DNA of 64,000 nucleotides from Rutidosis leptorrhynchoides (GCF_046630445.1 NC_092334.1:106822501-106886500); one strand, 5' to 3'. Positions 23,685-36,099 are shown, numbered from the stretch's first letter. Program-made: numbers and translations. Notes: generated by a model not told the origin, from the letters alone.

Positions 23685-24038
23685 GTACCTACCCGTTAAA
23701 GAAATTTCGTCACCGAAATTTGATAGAGGTTGTTATGGATAACAATAAGAAGGTTTTCATGACAAATATAAGGTGATAATGGAGTTTTATCATCATTGAG
23801 TAATGTAGATAAAACGATTCGATTATGCGAAGAATATAAATGAGACTATCGTAAAAGAATGAGATGAGTAAAATATATTCGTCTTAACCGATGACGTAGT
23901 TATGATTAATTTCCGGGATTTAAGGGATTTAAAGAGAATCTTACGTAATAAGATTTGGTTCTTTGGTGATTAAGGAAATCAGGATCTTCTTTGATTATAT
24001 GCAATAATCTGTTTCAATTGCTCTGTCGGATATTTCAC

Positions 24039-24046
24039 TATAAATT
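24039..24046 (+). promoter_or_regulatory. TATA box of the antisense unit, LB
   Basis: TATAAATT, 89 nt upstream of the ATG at 24,128 and followed by a C/T-rich leader, as in internal 1. Confidence 0.5.
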
Positions 24047-24127
24047 CACCCCTTCGTTTCCTTATTTTCCACGACTCACATATTCTATTCTTTCTCCCTT
24101 GATTCTTACTTTAAAGCATTCATCAAT

Positions 24128-24460
24128 ATGCTCCATCCAGTCCTGATTCTTGATATACTCCTAACTTTTATATCTGTCATTCTTCTTTTTCATCTACCAC
24201 CAGAAGAATCTATTTACTTCTACTATACTCTTGTGTTTATAGTGTTTCTAATTCTCCCGTGTCTCTATATTGCTATCTGCATCGATATACACGGTTTGTA
24301 ATTTCGGGGTTATTATCGGAGTTTATATTTTTCATTATTTTTCGGAGCTTCATGCTTTCGTTTTCTCTTCCCGACTTCGAGTCAAGCGAGTAATGGTCCG
24401 GAATTCGTAGATATGAAATTCAGAATGAACATAGCTAATGCTCTAAGAAGAAAATGGTAA
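24128..24460 (+). pseudogene. Antisense accessory ORF copy, one stop (LB)
   Basis: A frame of 110 codons plus stop, starting MLHPVLILDILL and ending ANALRRKW. It aligns along its whole length with the 106-aa ORF at 5390: hydrophobic N-terminus, LPPEESIYFYY, a second hydrophobic stretch with PCLYIAI, and the hydrophilic tail SNGPEFVDM. Codon 58 is TAA (24,299-24,301) where internal 1 has CAA. The frame is otherwise free of indels despite considerable nucleotide divergence, which argues for past coding constraint. It lies antisense to the LB element, close to the 3' LTR. Confidence 0.55.
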
Positions 24461-24777
24461 TAGAACGATTTTGATTTGTTAAATTACCAGAATACCCTGG
24501 AGAAGACCGAGTCATCCAGAAAAATATTCTCTTGATATGTTTAGAGATTAGATAGAATGTAAGAGTCGTGTAAATGGCAGATGATAACGGTACTGTGAAT
24601 CATCATGCTTCATTAGAAACTCAACATGACTTACTGTAATATAATGACGTTGATCAAGTGTCATTATATTATACTAATCCATGCTTCAGTTCCCAACACT
24701 ACTTTAAAACATTCATATTTTAAATTCGAAGGTTTCAGAATTTAGAAACTAACACAGTTTCTTTTATGTTGCAGATA

Positions 24778-25111
24778 TTACTGAGAGATAAATGATCTCA
24801 GATAAGAATAGTTGTGAAAATATCGCCAGAAATAGGGAGGATATGTATAATAGAACATACGAGAATATCTTAGAATTTCTAATATCAATGGATGATGAAG
24901 AAGATTTGTATGTGAAGGTTTAGAATGAGAAATAAGATGTTTGCTAACGATTTTAGCAGGCACAGAATCATTTGGATTCTTTGAAGGCAAACTTATTCTT
25001 TGTGATTTGTCCACAGATTTTTTCATAGTTTCGCATAATCCGCTTTTCGGTACTAAATTTTCTATCGAGCGTTCCTAACACTCCTTTCTTTATCATCAAA
25101 CTTTTGGCCAT
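24778..25111 (-). pseudogene. Small sense ORF, frameshifted (LB)
   Basis: Starts at ATG 25,109-25,111 (MAKSLMIKKGVLGTLDRKF), as in internal 1, but a 1-nt insertion near 25,035 moves the downstream part (KSVDKSQRISLPSKNPNDS) into another frame. Confidence 0.45.
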
Positions 25112-25760
25112 TAAGATCATCTACAACATGCTGCTTCGTCAGCATTTTCAAAGTTAACTGATCTGGGTCATCGGTTATCAAACCGAGGTAGTTTAAGGAG
25201 AATTGTGTTTTTAGAATGATTAATTGCTGATGGTAATATTGTGGAATATAAAAGGTTCCCTAATTACAATAAAGACTACGCATATATATCGCGGTTATAA
25301 TAAAGTTGTTTCGGATGAAAAGTCGGAGTTGACTTGCTGGAGCTGTGAAAAAATTAGCTACTTTGGAAAGGGATTGCAAAACTATCTTCGGTAATAACAA
25401 TGTCAAAGGAACTAGAACAGATACGTGTCAAACGTTTACTCAGTTTCCGAGGGTTTTTCAGGTGCATAACTATATGCATCAATCTTTTCTTCCGTAGATA
25501 AAGTGCGGTTGGTTTATCCTCTCGATTGAGGTGTTTTTAAGAATCATGATAGATTTGAACGCTGATTGTAATTGTCGAGATACAATGAGGTTTAAGATGA
25601 AATCAAGTGGCAATCTTGAAGAAATGTTTAGTTTCATATGTTATAATCAATATTTTAATTCATTTTAATTGTCCAATGTCATTAGTCCACAATCGATAGT
25701 CCACAGTAACAGTCCAATAATTCATATATAGTTTAATATATAATATACGAATTAATTAAT

Positions 25761-25952
25761 ACGTGTCGTGACCCGTATACGTCTCAGACTCGATCACAAC
25801 TCAAACTATATATATTATTGTAGAATCAACCTCAACCCTGTATAGAGAACTCAATCATTACTGCATATAGAGTGTCTATGGTGATTCCAAATAATATATA
25901 TATAGATGCGTCGATATGATATGTCAAAACATTGTATACGTGTCCCGATATT
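25761..25952. repeat. Shared 190-bp module, LB
   Basis: Same block as at 6675, including 'caacctcaaccctgtatag' and 'gcgtcgatatgatatgtc', with a short TA stretch. Confidence 0.7.
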
Positions 25953-26342
25953 TAAAGTGCGTAAAATAATTACAGAAATTAAATGACGATAAATAAAAGT
26001 GCGATAATTAAATTGCGATAAATAAACTGCGATAAATAAAATGTAATCAGTTAGCTAGGAACAGTTAGATGGGACAGTTAGCGTGGATTCTTAACAAAAA
26101 ATTTCATAGTTAATTTGTTTGTTTCTAACATATTTTATTTTGTCATATGTTTTCTTCATATGCCACTTGTTGGATTCTGGGAAGTCAAAATCCAAATATG
26201 AAATTGAATGAAAATGGTTATTCTGCGGTGAACGGATACGTATATCGGTGGTTGTAAGTAGGATAGTAAATGACTGTTGAATCAGCTTCGACGAATGTAC
26301 AATGTAACTTATTAAGATGAAATCTAATTATTCCTCGGGTAT

Positions 26343-26357
26343 TACCTACCCGTTAAA
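26343..26357 (-). other. Internal purine-tract-like word, LB
   Basis: Exact second copy of TTTAACGGGTAGGTA, the first being next to the 3' LTR at 23,686. Confidence 0.45.
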
Positions 26358-26730
26358 AAATATTTTCACCATTAATATTTCGTACAAAAGAACTTTTAGT
26401 TACAATTTTATGAAAACATATATACATATATATTTTCTTCAGATGAAATCATGAATTAAATGAGTTAATATGATATTAATCTCATTTGCTTTTCGGTTTG
26501 AGCTAGAATAAGAAATCTCTAAAACTTTTTGAAACCACATATTCTTCGCAGAATATCAATGAAGTTATGGATCAATGCTTCATCGTTCATTATTGTTGGT
26601 ACTCCTTGGTATCTATGGTGCGTATGATGTTGATGTTTGTGGGACAGATTATGATGTCGAGACGTGTGATGCGGATGTTGTTTATTAGTGGTGATGATGG
26701 TATTGTTGATGTTATTGATGGTGGTGCTGA

Positions 26731-27175
26731 TTATGCTGCTGGTGCTGCTGCTGGTGTTTGCAACCTTCGCACCATGTGCTCCAAAGCCGTCACGCGAGCG
26801 CGAAGTTCGTTAACTTCTGCTAGTACACCGGGATGATTGGTGGTTGGAGCGAGCGAATGAACAAGATTTGTAATATGGGTTAGTATATAATCGTGACGAG
26901 ATACTCTAGAAATGAGAGAGAAAATGGTGTTTCGAATAGGTTCGCCGGTAAGTGCTTTAGGTTCATCACCAAGAGGGCAATTTGGTGGATGGAATGGATC
27001 ACCTTCTTCTTGTCTCCAGTGATTTAGTATATTACGAACCCATCCCCAATTCATCCAGAATAGATGATGGGAAATTGGTTGATCCATTCCGATGACGCTG
27101 CTTTCGGAGCCCGAATGGAAATCCATATCGGCATAACTGTCGGAATCTTGAAGAATTTGAACTAGATGCGGAATC
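26731..27175 (-). pseudogene. Gag-position ORF (LB), N-terminus out of frame
   Basis: The open frame 27,126-26,731 encodes 131 aa with NWGWVRNILNHWRQEEGDPF, then TGEPIRNTIFSLISR and a coiled-coil-like LAEVNELRARVTALEHMV. It ends early in an Ala-rich tail (AAAPAA), so it lacks the Pro/Thr/Ser tail of internal 3. The expected ATG at 27,173-27,175 (MDSASSSNSS) is in a different frame, so a frameshift separates it from the body, although an internal ATG at 27,126 exists. Clearly a divergent homologue of the internal-3 ORF. No catalytic motifs. Confidence 0.55.
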
Positions 27176-27575
27176 CATCTTGTATAATGGGGAAAATGAA
27201 TTTTTGGTATGGAATAGATTATAGGAGTTAGATTTGGTACTTTTCAATACATAATTTACATATGTATATATAATACCAAAATCCCGTAAATTACGGAGAA
27301 TCTTTGAAAAGATATCAGTCAAAATTCGCAATAACAGATATGCTAAGATAAGAATTCGTCTATACACTATCAATGTAGTAAATGCAGTAAAACGTGTCAA
27401 GACTTATGAATGATAAGCAGGTAATTTCCTAAGGATGATAAGCAGATGATTTCCGACTAGAAATGATAAGCAAAACTTTTGACATGTAGACACGGTCGAA
27501 GTCCAGACTCATTAATGCATCCTAACAACTACTAGTTAGACACACTAATGCAAGACCTGGTTCGCTACGACCACC

Positions 27576-27587
27576 GCTCTGATACCA
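27576..27587 (-). other. Primer-binding site of LB, tRNA-iMet type
   Basis: Minus-strand TGGTATCAGAGC, 2 nt from the 5' LTR end. Confidence 0.92.
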
Positions 27588-27589
27588 AC

Positions 27590-30284
27590 TGAAAGGACCC
27601 GTCCTAATCCACCTGGACAAAGTCATCAACATTTATCCCATTGCGATGATCGGCTCCAAGTAATGTCCTTATATTGAGCAAATGCACAGCGGAAGACTTA
27701 ATTCATACCTGAGAATAAACATGCTTTAAAGTGTCAACCAAAAGGTTGGTGAGTTCATAGGTTTATCATAATAATCATTTCAATATGTTAATAGACCACA
27801 AGATTTCATAATCATAAACATAATACACTCGTAAGTGTATGTAAAGCATTCTAAGTGGTTGAGCACTTGGTAACCATACTTAACATTTAATCAACGTCGC
27901 ATATTCCCTTTATTATGAAATCTCACTACACCGTACCAAGTGTAGTCACCAAAACGAAGTACTGTGCAACCGTTGAATACTGGTCGTCCAGTCCGGTTGG
28001 GGTTGTCAGGCCCGATAGATCTATCAACAGGATTCGCGTTTACAATACTCATGTAAATAGTAGTTACCAAGCTACAGGGAAATATGCCAGTGGTACAACT
28101 CAACGTAGAATATATTTTTAAGTACTTGTGTCTATTTTGTAAACATTTATAAAAGCAGCGCATGTATTCTCAGCCCAAAAATATATATTGCAAAAGCAAT
28201 TAAAAAGGGAGAAAATGAAACTCACTTTTGCCTTGAAGGTATTTAATTCGACTTGGTCTCCGATAGATATCACGAACCTAACCATATATATAATATATCA
28301 ACATATTTTCTTTTTAAGTAATCGTTACATATATATATACTTTTAATACTTTTAATATTTTCTTAGTCCGTAGTTAGCAGTCCGATGTTAGTGGTCCACA
28401 ATTAGTTGCTTAAATAAAATAAATAAAGACCCCATCGTATTCGTATTGATCAGAATTAATCTCGACCCATGGTACCATGTTGTCAAATGACGTGTTGCGT
28501 ACATAAAGTACCGTGTTGTCAAATGACGTGTTGCGTACAATCATGAGGTCTTATGATTAATCTTCTCATGTTGTTTACGGGTGGTTCTGAAATAGATAAA
28601 ATCAAATCATAAGTAATTATATATAAAATATCATATTAATTAGAAAAGATATGATTAATTTACTTTTTCTCCAAATATTTTCGTAGCTAAACTAGCTTCG
28701 GATACCCAATCTTGTTTTAGTCGTAGTTTCTTCATTACAACTTCATTTTTGTTGGTTCAACTTGCCACTTCCTTGGATCGAGTCAAATTTTAAGAATATG
28801 AACTAAAAATACCTTAGTTTGTATTCAAAATCATAGGTTATAGGTTAAACTTTGGTGAAACTTATGAAAGTGATCATTTTCCATCATAAAAACAACATTT
28901 AATGATCATTTTTCTAAAAATACTTACACTTTGAGTTAAACCATGAAATTTTTATGTGTTAACATATTCATAAGAAATATCATTTTTTCAGAATATGAAC
29001 TTCCAATTCAAAGTTCAAGATGGTTTTTAATTATCCAACCCAAAACAGCCCCCGGTTGCACTCCGACGACGTAGATTCAGTTTTTAAGATGTTCTTTGTA
29101 AAACCAAGTTATATCTTGTTAGGTTAGCATATCATTATGATATATTACAGGTCTTGAAGTATTTTAAAAGTCAAGTTAAAAGGATCTATTTAGTTTGCGA
29201 ACAAGTTTGAAATCATTCAAACTATGTTCTTGTTGTTAAAATTTTATACCATAAAATAAGATAGCTATATGAATATGAATTGAATAAGATTATGAACAAG
29301 GTTACTACCTCAAGTTACTTGGACAAAGTTACTGCAAAAGATAAGAAATAATCTTGGAATCAAAGAGTGGTGGAGTTAGATCAAAAGGTTGGAAGTAAAC
29401 TTCTTCAAATGGGTGGTTATTTTGATATGTTCTTGAAAGAGTTTTCTTATGGTGTTTAAGGCTTGTAATTGAAGCTAAATGATGGGAAAAATGCTTGGAG
29501 ATGATCAAGTATGAAGTTAGGAGTATTTTGAGAGAGAAATGAGGGTATAGGTATGAGAAAATGGAGTGAAGAAATGGTATTCATTTATAAAAACGTTTTT
29601 AGTTTATAAAGAAAGAAAAGGATTCCTAATTTTGTTTTCTTACTAATAATTCATACTACTTGACAAATCCTAGTTACCTCATATCTAGGGCAGTAATAAT
29701 GTTGATTAGGATGTTGATTTGATGTGTATATACCAACAGTAAATACGTATAGAAGCTGGGTATGATACGGGTACATATACCCTAGATATACGTATAAAAA
29801 TCTTGAGGAAACGGAACGAGAATTCAAATATAGCTATCTTTTGTGAATATACTTATATTGTTTTATGTATTTAAGTCCTTAAAAAGTGATTAAATACATT
29901 ATATATACGATACATGTATAAGCATTATAGATTATAAGTATATATATCAAAGAATGTTATGTATAGTTATCGTTTTGAAAACTTAAGTTAGTAGTTTCAA
30001 AATATACTTATAACTCATTGTCATTAGTACACAATGAGATGTTAAACCATCCTTAGATCATGTTAAATATATATAAATACATATATATACACAAACGTAT
30101 AATTATCGTATGTCATATAGTTCGTGATATCATCGGTCATATTGGACGGTCAAACGTTGTGTAAAACTCTTTTCAAAAATACAAGTCTCAACAATTTGGA
30201 TTGCTTATCATGTTGGTATGGTTTAATTTATGTAAATATTAATCTCATAAGTATAATTTGGTCAGAAAATTCTGGGTCATTACA
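27590..30284 (-). mobile_element. LB 5' LTR
   Basis: 2695 bp, the partner of 21,019-23,684, with the full-length versions of the two segments deleted there. It carries the duplicated TGACGT element. No coding sequence. Confidence 0.93.
28473..28539. promoter_or_regulatory. Duplicated 31-bp TGACGT element, 5' LTR
   Basis: Units at 28,473-28,503 and 28,509-28,539, identical in layout to 21,888-21,954. Being in the 5' LTR, this copy could act on element transcription. Confidence 0.6.
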
Positions 30285-30289
30285 TCACA
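30285..30289. repeat. Target site duplication TCACA (right of LB)
   Basis: Partner of 21,014-21,018. Confidence 0.93.
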
Positions 30290-30632
30290 GTACCTACCCG
30301 TTAAAGAAATTTCGTCCCAAAATTTGAGTAAGGTCGTCATGGTTAACCATAAAACTGTTTTCTTGACGAATATGAGTTGATAATAGAGTTTCATCATTAC
30401 TGAGTAATGTAGATAAAATGATTCGATTATGTGAAGCATACGAGGGTAGCTGTCACAATAGTTTGAGATAGAAATTTAACTTTTGACGTAGTCACGATGG
30501 ATTTCTGGAATTCAAGGGATTTAAAGAAATCTTTAAAATCTGAATAAAATTTGATTCTTCGGAGATTAAGGAATAGGATCTTCTTTGGTTAAATGCGATA
30601 ATCTGTTTTGATTGCTCTGTCGGATATTTCAT

Positions 30633-30770
30633 TATAAATCCACCCTCTTTATTTCCTTTATATTTTGGAGTTCCATCCTTTTGTTTTCTCTTCTCGACTT
30701 TAAGTCAGCGAATAATGGTTCAGAATTCGTAAGTATGGAGTTTCGAATGAACATGACTAATGTTCTAAGG
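30633..30770 (+). pseudogene. Antisense ORF remnant, internal 3
   Basis: TATAAATC at 30,633 and the C/T-rich leader remain. The first two hydrophobic segments are deleted and only the C-terminal part survives ('tggttcagaattcgtaag', the SNGPEF region), up to about 30,770. Confidence 0.5.
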
Positions 30771-31239
30771 AAGAAATTGTAATAGCACGATCTTGATTGG
30801 TTAAATTACCAGAATTCAAGAGAAAAGACAGAATTATCAAGAAATTATGTTCTTGATATGTTTAGAGATTAGATAGAATGTAAGAGTCGCGTAACATGGC
30901 ACATGATGATGTTATGGTCTGTGAATCATCATGTTTCATTAGAAACTCAGCATGACTTACTGTAATATAATCACGTTGATCAAGTGTCATTATATTATAC
31001 TAACTCATGCTTCAGTTCCCAACACTACTTCGAAAACATTCATACTTCAAACTCGAAGATTTCAGATTTTAGAAACTAAACAGTTTCCTTTATGATATAA
31101 CACTGATATCGCGAAGAGATAAATGATTTCGGACAAGAATACTTATGAAAATATCCTCAGAAATATCGAAGATATTTATGATGATATTTTTGGAATTTCT
31201 AAGATCGAAGGTTGATGAAGAAAGATTTTTCGCAAGATT

Positions 31240-31433
31240 TTAACATGACTTCGAAGCAGGATATTCTCTAAAGATTTCATCGGATCCAGAATTACCTGGA
31301 TTCTTTGAATATAGGGTTTGGTCCTTGTGTATGTCCTTGGTCTCCTTCATGGTTAGCTCAATCTGTTTTTCAGTACCAAATTTTCTATCGAGCGTTCCCA
31401 ACATTCCATTCTTTATTATCAAACTTTTGGCCG
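31240..31433 (-). pseudogene. Small sense ORF, start codon lost (internal 3)
   Basis: Same ORF as at 6164 (IIKNGMLGTLDRKFG then EKQIELTMKE and NPGNSGSDE), but the ATG found in internal 1 is ACG here (31,431-31,433). The rest stays open to the stop at 31,240. Confidence 0.4.
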
Positions 31434-32079
31434 TTTAGACCATCTACGATTTTGCTGTTTCCTCTGCATTTAATGCTACCATATTTGGGTCATCGGTTAT
31501 CAATCCGAGGTGGTTTCAAGAGAATTGTGTTTTTAGATGATTAAACGTTGATGGTAATATGGTGGAATATAAAAGGTTCCCCGGTAACAATAAAGAGCAC
31601 GCATATATATCAAAATTATGATATGGTTGTTTCGAACGAAAAGTCGAAGTTGATTTGCTGGAGCTGTGATAAAATTTGCTACTTTGAAAAGGAATTGCAA
31701 AGTGATTTTCGGTAATAACAACGCCCAGGGAGCTAGCACAGATACGTGTTAAACGTTTACTCAGGTTCTGAGTGTTTTCAGGTGCATAACTATATGCATC
31801 GATCTTTTCTTCCGTAGATGAAGTGCGGTTGGTTTATCCTCTCGATTGAGGTGTTTTCAAGAATCATAAAAGATTTGAATGCAGATTGTAATCGTCAAGA
31901 TACAAATGAAGTTTAGGATGAAATCAAGTGGCAAACTTGAAGAATTGTTTAGTTTCATATGTTATAATCAATATTTTAATTCATTTTAATTGTCCAATGT
32001 TATTAGTCCACAGTCGATAGTCCACAATTAACAGTCCAATAATTCATATATAGTTTAATATATAATATTTGAATTAATT

Positions 32080-32271
32080 AATACGTATCGTGACCCGTAT
32101 ACATGTCTCAGACTCGATCACAACTCAAAGTATATATATTATTATATAATCAACCTCAACCCTGTATAGCTAACTCCAGCATTACTGCATATAGAGTGTC
32201 TATGGTTATTCCAAATAATATATATATGCGTCGATATGATATGTCAAAACCTTGTATACGTGTCTCGATAT
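32080..32271. repeat. Shared module, internal 3
   Basis: Same block as at 6675. It has only 5 AT units (32,218-32,227) where internal 2 has about 33. Confidence 0.75.
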
Positions 32272-32667
32272 TTAAAGTGCGTAAAAATAAATAACAGAAA
32301 TTAAATGATGATAAATAAAATTGCAAGAATATAAATTGCAATAAATAAATTGCGATAAATAAAATGTAATCAGTTAGCTAGGAACAGTTAGCTAGGAATA
32401 GTTAGCGTGGATTCTTAACAAAATTTCTCATAGTTAATTTGTTTGTTTCTAACAAATTTTATTTTGTCCAATGTTTTCTTCATTATGCCACTTGTTGGAT
32501 TCTGATAGGTCAAAATCCAAATATAAAATTGGATGAAAATGATTATTCTACAGTGAACGGATACGTATATCGGTGGTTGTAAGTAGGATAGTAAATGACT
32601 ATTGAATCAGATTCGAAGAATGTACAATGTAACTTATTAATGTGAAATCTAAATATTCCTCAGGTAT

Positions 32668-32682
32668 TACCTACCCATTAAA
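32668..32682 (-). other. Internal purine-tract-like word, internal 3
   Basis: TTTAATGGGTAGGTA, one change from the copy next to the 3' LTR side at 30,291-30,305. Confidence 0.4.
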
Positions 32683-32919
32683 ATATTTTCACCATTAACA
32701 GTTTGTACGAAAGAATTTTTAATTACAATCTTTATGAAAAAAATATATATACCTATATATTTTCTTCGGATGTAATCATGGATTTAATGAGTCAATATGA
32801 TATTAAACTCATTTGATTTACCGTTAGAATAAAAATATATAATCTCTAAAACATTAGAGATTACATAATCGCTATGTCGAATGAAAATAAATGATGTAGA
32901 ACGTCATGTAGAACGATGA

Positions 32920-33426
32920 TTATACTCGAGGTACAGAATGAGATGTCGAAGCTGGTGACGCGGATGTTGTTGTTGGTGGTACTAGTGCTGTTGGTGCTGA
33001 GGCTGGTGATGTTACTGGTGTTGGTGATACTGCAGGTGCTTGCAAATTGTGTACCGTGCTCTCTAAAGTTAACACTCGAGCTCCGAGTTCTTTAACTTCT
33101 TCTACTAACCCTGGTTGGTTATCAGTGTGAGGTAAAGGTCGGATATCTTCTCTAGTTCCGTTAATGGTAGTCTCAAGACGAAAAATTCTTGCAAAAAGGG
33201 TATAAACGGTGTTGCGAACGGGTTCGCCGGTTAGCGGGTCAAGTACTCCAAGGTTAGGTGGTAGATTTGGTTCATGATATGGAGTACCTTCTTCCCTTCT
33301 CCATAGGGTGAGTATGTCACAAACCCACCCCCATTTTCTCCAGTAATCACGGTAGTTGATTGGTTGGTGTGCTCCTGTCACGCTGTCTTCGGAGTCAGAG
33401 GAACTTGGTCGATTCGTAGAGGCCAT
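32920..33426 (-). CDS. Gag-position ORF of LARD-like element, intact (168 aa)
   Basis: The best-preserved copy of the family ORF, from ATG 33,424-33,426 to TAA 32,920. It begins MASTNRPSSSDSEDS (Ser-rich, acidic). A Trp-rich block follows (YWRKWGWVCDILTLWR, about residues 28-43), then EEGTPYHEPNLPPN and TGEPVRNTVYTLFARIF (about 66-82). A leucine-heptad, probably coiled-coil segment LVEEVKELGARVLTLEST lies at about 106-123, and a Pro/Ser/Thr/Ala tail ends SVPRV. There is no zinc knuckle or protease. It is the first ORF after the PBS and recurs in internals 1, 2 and LB, so it is an element gene, probably a gag derivative that oligomerises through the coiled coil. I cannot name the family. Only this copy has start, stop and full frame. 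Confidence 0.6.
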   Translation of the reverse strand: MASTNRPSSSDSEDSVTGAHQPINYRDYWRKWGWVCDILTLWRREEGTPYHEPNLPPNLGVLDPLTGEPVRNTVYTLFARIFRLETTINGTREDIRPLPHTDNQPGLVEEVKELGARVLTLESTVHNLQAPAVSPTPVTSPASAPTALVPPTTTSASPASTSHSVPRV

Positions 33427-33828
33427 CTTAAGCGATCACAGAAAAGATTTTTGGTATGAAGAGTTTAGTGACAGAAATTGATAGTTGGATGGTATTCTCA
33501 ATGTATAATGTGCATAGATATATATAGTACCAGGATCCCTTAAATTACTGAGAAATTTACGAGAGATATCAGGCAAGGTCTACAGTAACAGATACGCTAA
33601 GATATGAATTTTGTATATACACTTATTCATGCAATCAATGCAGTAAAAGGTGTCTAGACTAAGAATAATGAGCAGGTAATTTCCTAAAGATGATAAGCAG
33701 ATGATTTCTGACAAAAATTATCAGCGAAACTTTTGACATGCAGACACGGTCAAAGTCCAGACTCACTAATGCATCCTAACGACTATCAGTTAGACACACT
33801 AATGCAGACCTGATTCGCTAAGACCACC

Positions 33829-33840
33829 TCTCTGATACCA
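33829..33840 (-). other. Primer-binding site, tRNA-iMet type (1 mismatch)
   Basis: Minus-strand TGGTATCAGAGA, one base off the canonical TGGTATCAGAGC, 2 nt from the L4 end. Confidence 0.88.
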
Positions 33841-33842
33841 AC

Positions 33843-36099
33843 TGAAAGGACCCGTTCATATACATTATAAACGATTCACAATAGTTGATTACATCACGAG
33901 GTATTTGACCTCTATATGATACATTTTACAAACATTGCATTCGTTTTTAAAAGACAAACTTTCTTTACAACGAAAATTGACGGTATGCACACCATTTCAT
34001 AATACATCCAACTATAATTGACTTAATAATAATCTTGATGAACTCAATGACTTGAATGCAACGTCTTTCAAAATATGCCATGAATGACTCCAAGTAATAT
34101 CCTTAAAATGAGCTAATGCACAGCGAAAGATTTCTTTAATACCTGAGAATAAACATGCTTTAAAGTGTCAACCAAAAGGTTAGTGAGTTCATAGGTTTAT
34201 CATAACAATCATTTTAATATATTAATAGACCACTAGATTTCCGTTTATAAATATATGTACACTCGCAAGTGTATAAAAGTATTCTATAAGTTGTAGGCAC
34301 CCGGTAACAAGCCTTAACATTCATGTTTTACCCTCTGAAGTACACCAGATCATGTGTGTTTAAAATAACCTCGAAGTACTAAAGCATCCCATAGTCAAGA
34401 TGGGGTTTGTCAGGCCCAATAGATCTATCTTTAGGATTCGCGCCTACCGAACATAGACAAGTAGTTTAATGTTACCAAGCTAAGGGTATATTTCTGGTTT
34501 AAATCCACGTAGAATTAGTTTTAGTACTTGTGCCTATTTCGTAAAACATTTATAAAAATAGCGCACGTATTCTCAGTCCTAAAAATATATACAAAAGGGA
34601 GCAAATGAAACTCACAATACTGTATTTTGTAGTAAAAATACATATGACATCATTGAACAAGTGCAATGTTGGCCTTGGATTCACGAACGTATCAATATTA
34701 AGATTCAATATTGCAGGAAAAGTACGTAGACGCAACGGAGATGATAAACACTAGTTTGACTCACGAGCAATACTCCTGAACCATACCCATAACCTCCATA
34801 GCTTTAACCCATAATTTCCTTAGCTCTATCCCGCTCGAAAAATAATTTCGAAATCACTCGGACAGCACTCCGTCGTAATACTTTATGTATACTGATAATA
34901 TCTTGAAATAATACGGAGTAAATATATATATGTAAATCGATTGAGAGAGTTTAGAGAAAATATTTTCAAGTTTCTATCAAATAATGAAACCTATTGAATT
35001 CTATTTATAATAGATTTTTGAATTATTAAAGTGAATTATTAAAGTATGAATTATTAAAGTGAATTATTAAAGTGAATTATTAAAGTATGAATTATTAAAG
35101 TGATTTATTAAAGTATGAATTATTAAAGTTAAGATAAAGTAAAAATAAAGTAAAGGTAAAGTTTAAGTATAGTAAAAGTATAAAACTATGTACGTATAAT
35201 ACGCGTATAAATATATATAATATTAATTTAAATCGTTATATATATTTAATAAAATAAAATATAAATATCGTTATCTTTATCATACTGGTTAAGTAATGAG
35301 TTGTTAAAAGTGGTTCTAGATAATTATAAAAGTTATATACGTTTTAATAATAAAGTTCTTTTTAAACTGAAAACGTTTTTGTACGTTTGAAACTAAATCA
35401 AATAAATATGATAATTTTGTTTTCCAAAACTAAATATATTTAAGAAGCATTTTGTTTAAAGGTTAAAATAATGGAAATCGTTATATCATAAAACGTTTTT
35501 GAAAAGTAAAATCATATATTTTCATAATAGGTTTCAAGTTTTTAAATTACAGTCTGTTGGTGAAGCATGCGATAAAGTTCAAAGGTTAAATAAATGTATG
35601 AAATAATCTTAATGAAAAATGTCGAGTTACTTAACTTGTCGATATCCAACATCTAAGTTATTTACACTCCACGTTCTTACTTATAAATCACTTTACCATT
35701 TTCCAAATGTCGTCAAAAAGAATAGATTTCTTAAATCACAGTGGACCTTATAACATAGACCCGTAATCATATCACAATGTATCTGATAAATCAATCATTT
35801 GATATTATCTTCTAATTCCATCGATAAACATATTGAAACAAATACATTCATGTAAAGTATTATACGTTTAATACTTTATTAATATTTTTAAGTTATAATA
35901 TATATATATATACATATATATATATACATATTTATTTATATATAACGGTTCGTGAATCGTCGGAATTTGGTCGAGGTTATAATGAATGTATGAACACAAT
36001 TTAAAATTCTTGTAATTTAACTTAACAAACTTTTCTTATCGTGTCGGAATAATATAAAGATAAAGTTTAAATTTGGTCAGAAATTTCCGGATCATCACA
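33843..36099 (-). mobile_element. LTR L4, short subtype (2257 bp)
   Basis: 5' LTR of internal 3. TGAAAGGACCCGTTC to GATCATCACA on the + strand, very similar to L3 throughout. It preserves the empty target site of the solo LTR (CATTG at 33,933). No coding sequence. The right neighbour is truncated L5, with no identifiable target duplication. Confidence 0.87.
35020..35129. repeat. GAATTATTAAAGT minisatellite in L4
   Basis: Eight units of 13 or 15 bp, one with GATTTATTAAAGT. Compare seven units in L3. Confidence 0.95.

Larger units (their letters stand above)
23685..27589 (-). mobile_element. LB internal region
   Basis: 3905 bp. Left edge GTACCTACCCG (purine-tract word, 23,686-23,700), right edge PBS. 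It holds the antisense ORF copy, a frameshifted small sense ORF, the shared module (25,761-25,952), a second purine-tract word (26,343-26,357) and the gag-position ORF. The remaining ~2 kb between these is AT-rich with no convincing frame. Confidence 0.85.
21019..30284 (-). mobile_element. Complete LARD-like element LB (9.27 kb)
   Basis: Two near-identical LTRs (21,019-23,684 and 27,590-30,284) flank a 3.9-kb internal with PBS at its right and a purine-tract word at its left, bounded by TCACA duplications. Removing it rejoins L3 exactly to internal 3. It lacks any pol domain, so it must have moved in trans. High LTR identity by eye (few substitutions plus two small deletions in the left LTR) marks it as among the youngest insertions here. 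Confidence 0.93.
30290..33842 (-). mobile_element. LARD-like internal region 3
   Basis: Internal of the L4 (5')-L3 (3') element, cut from its 3' LTR by LB. It holds the purine-tract word at 30,291-30,305, a stub of the antisense ORF, the small sense ORF, the shared module, the second purine-tract word, an intact gag-position ORF and a PBS. No pol domains. Confidence 0.85.

Noticed and set aside
24116..24460. Treating the LB antisense ORF as a working gene
   Set aside because: In-frame TAA at codon 58; recorded as a pseudogene copy.
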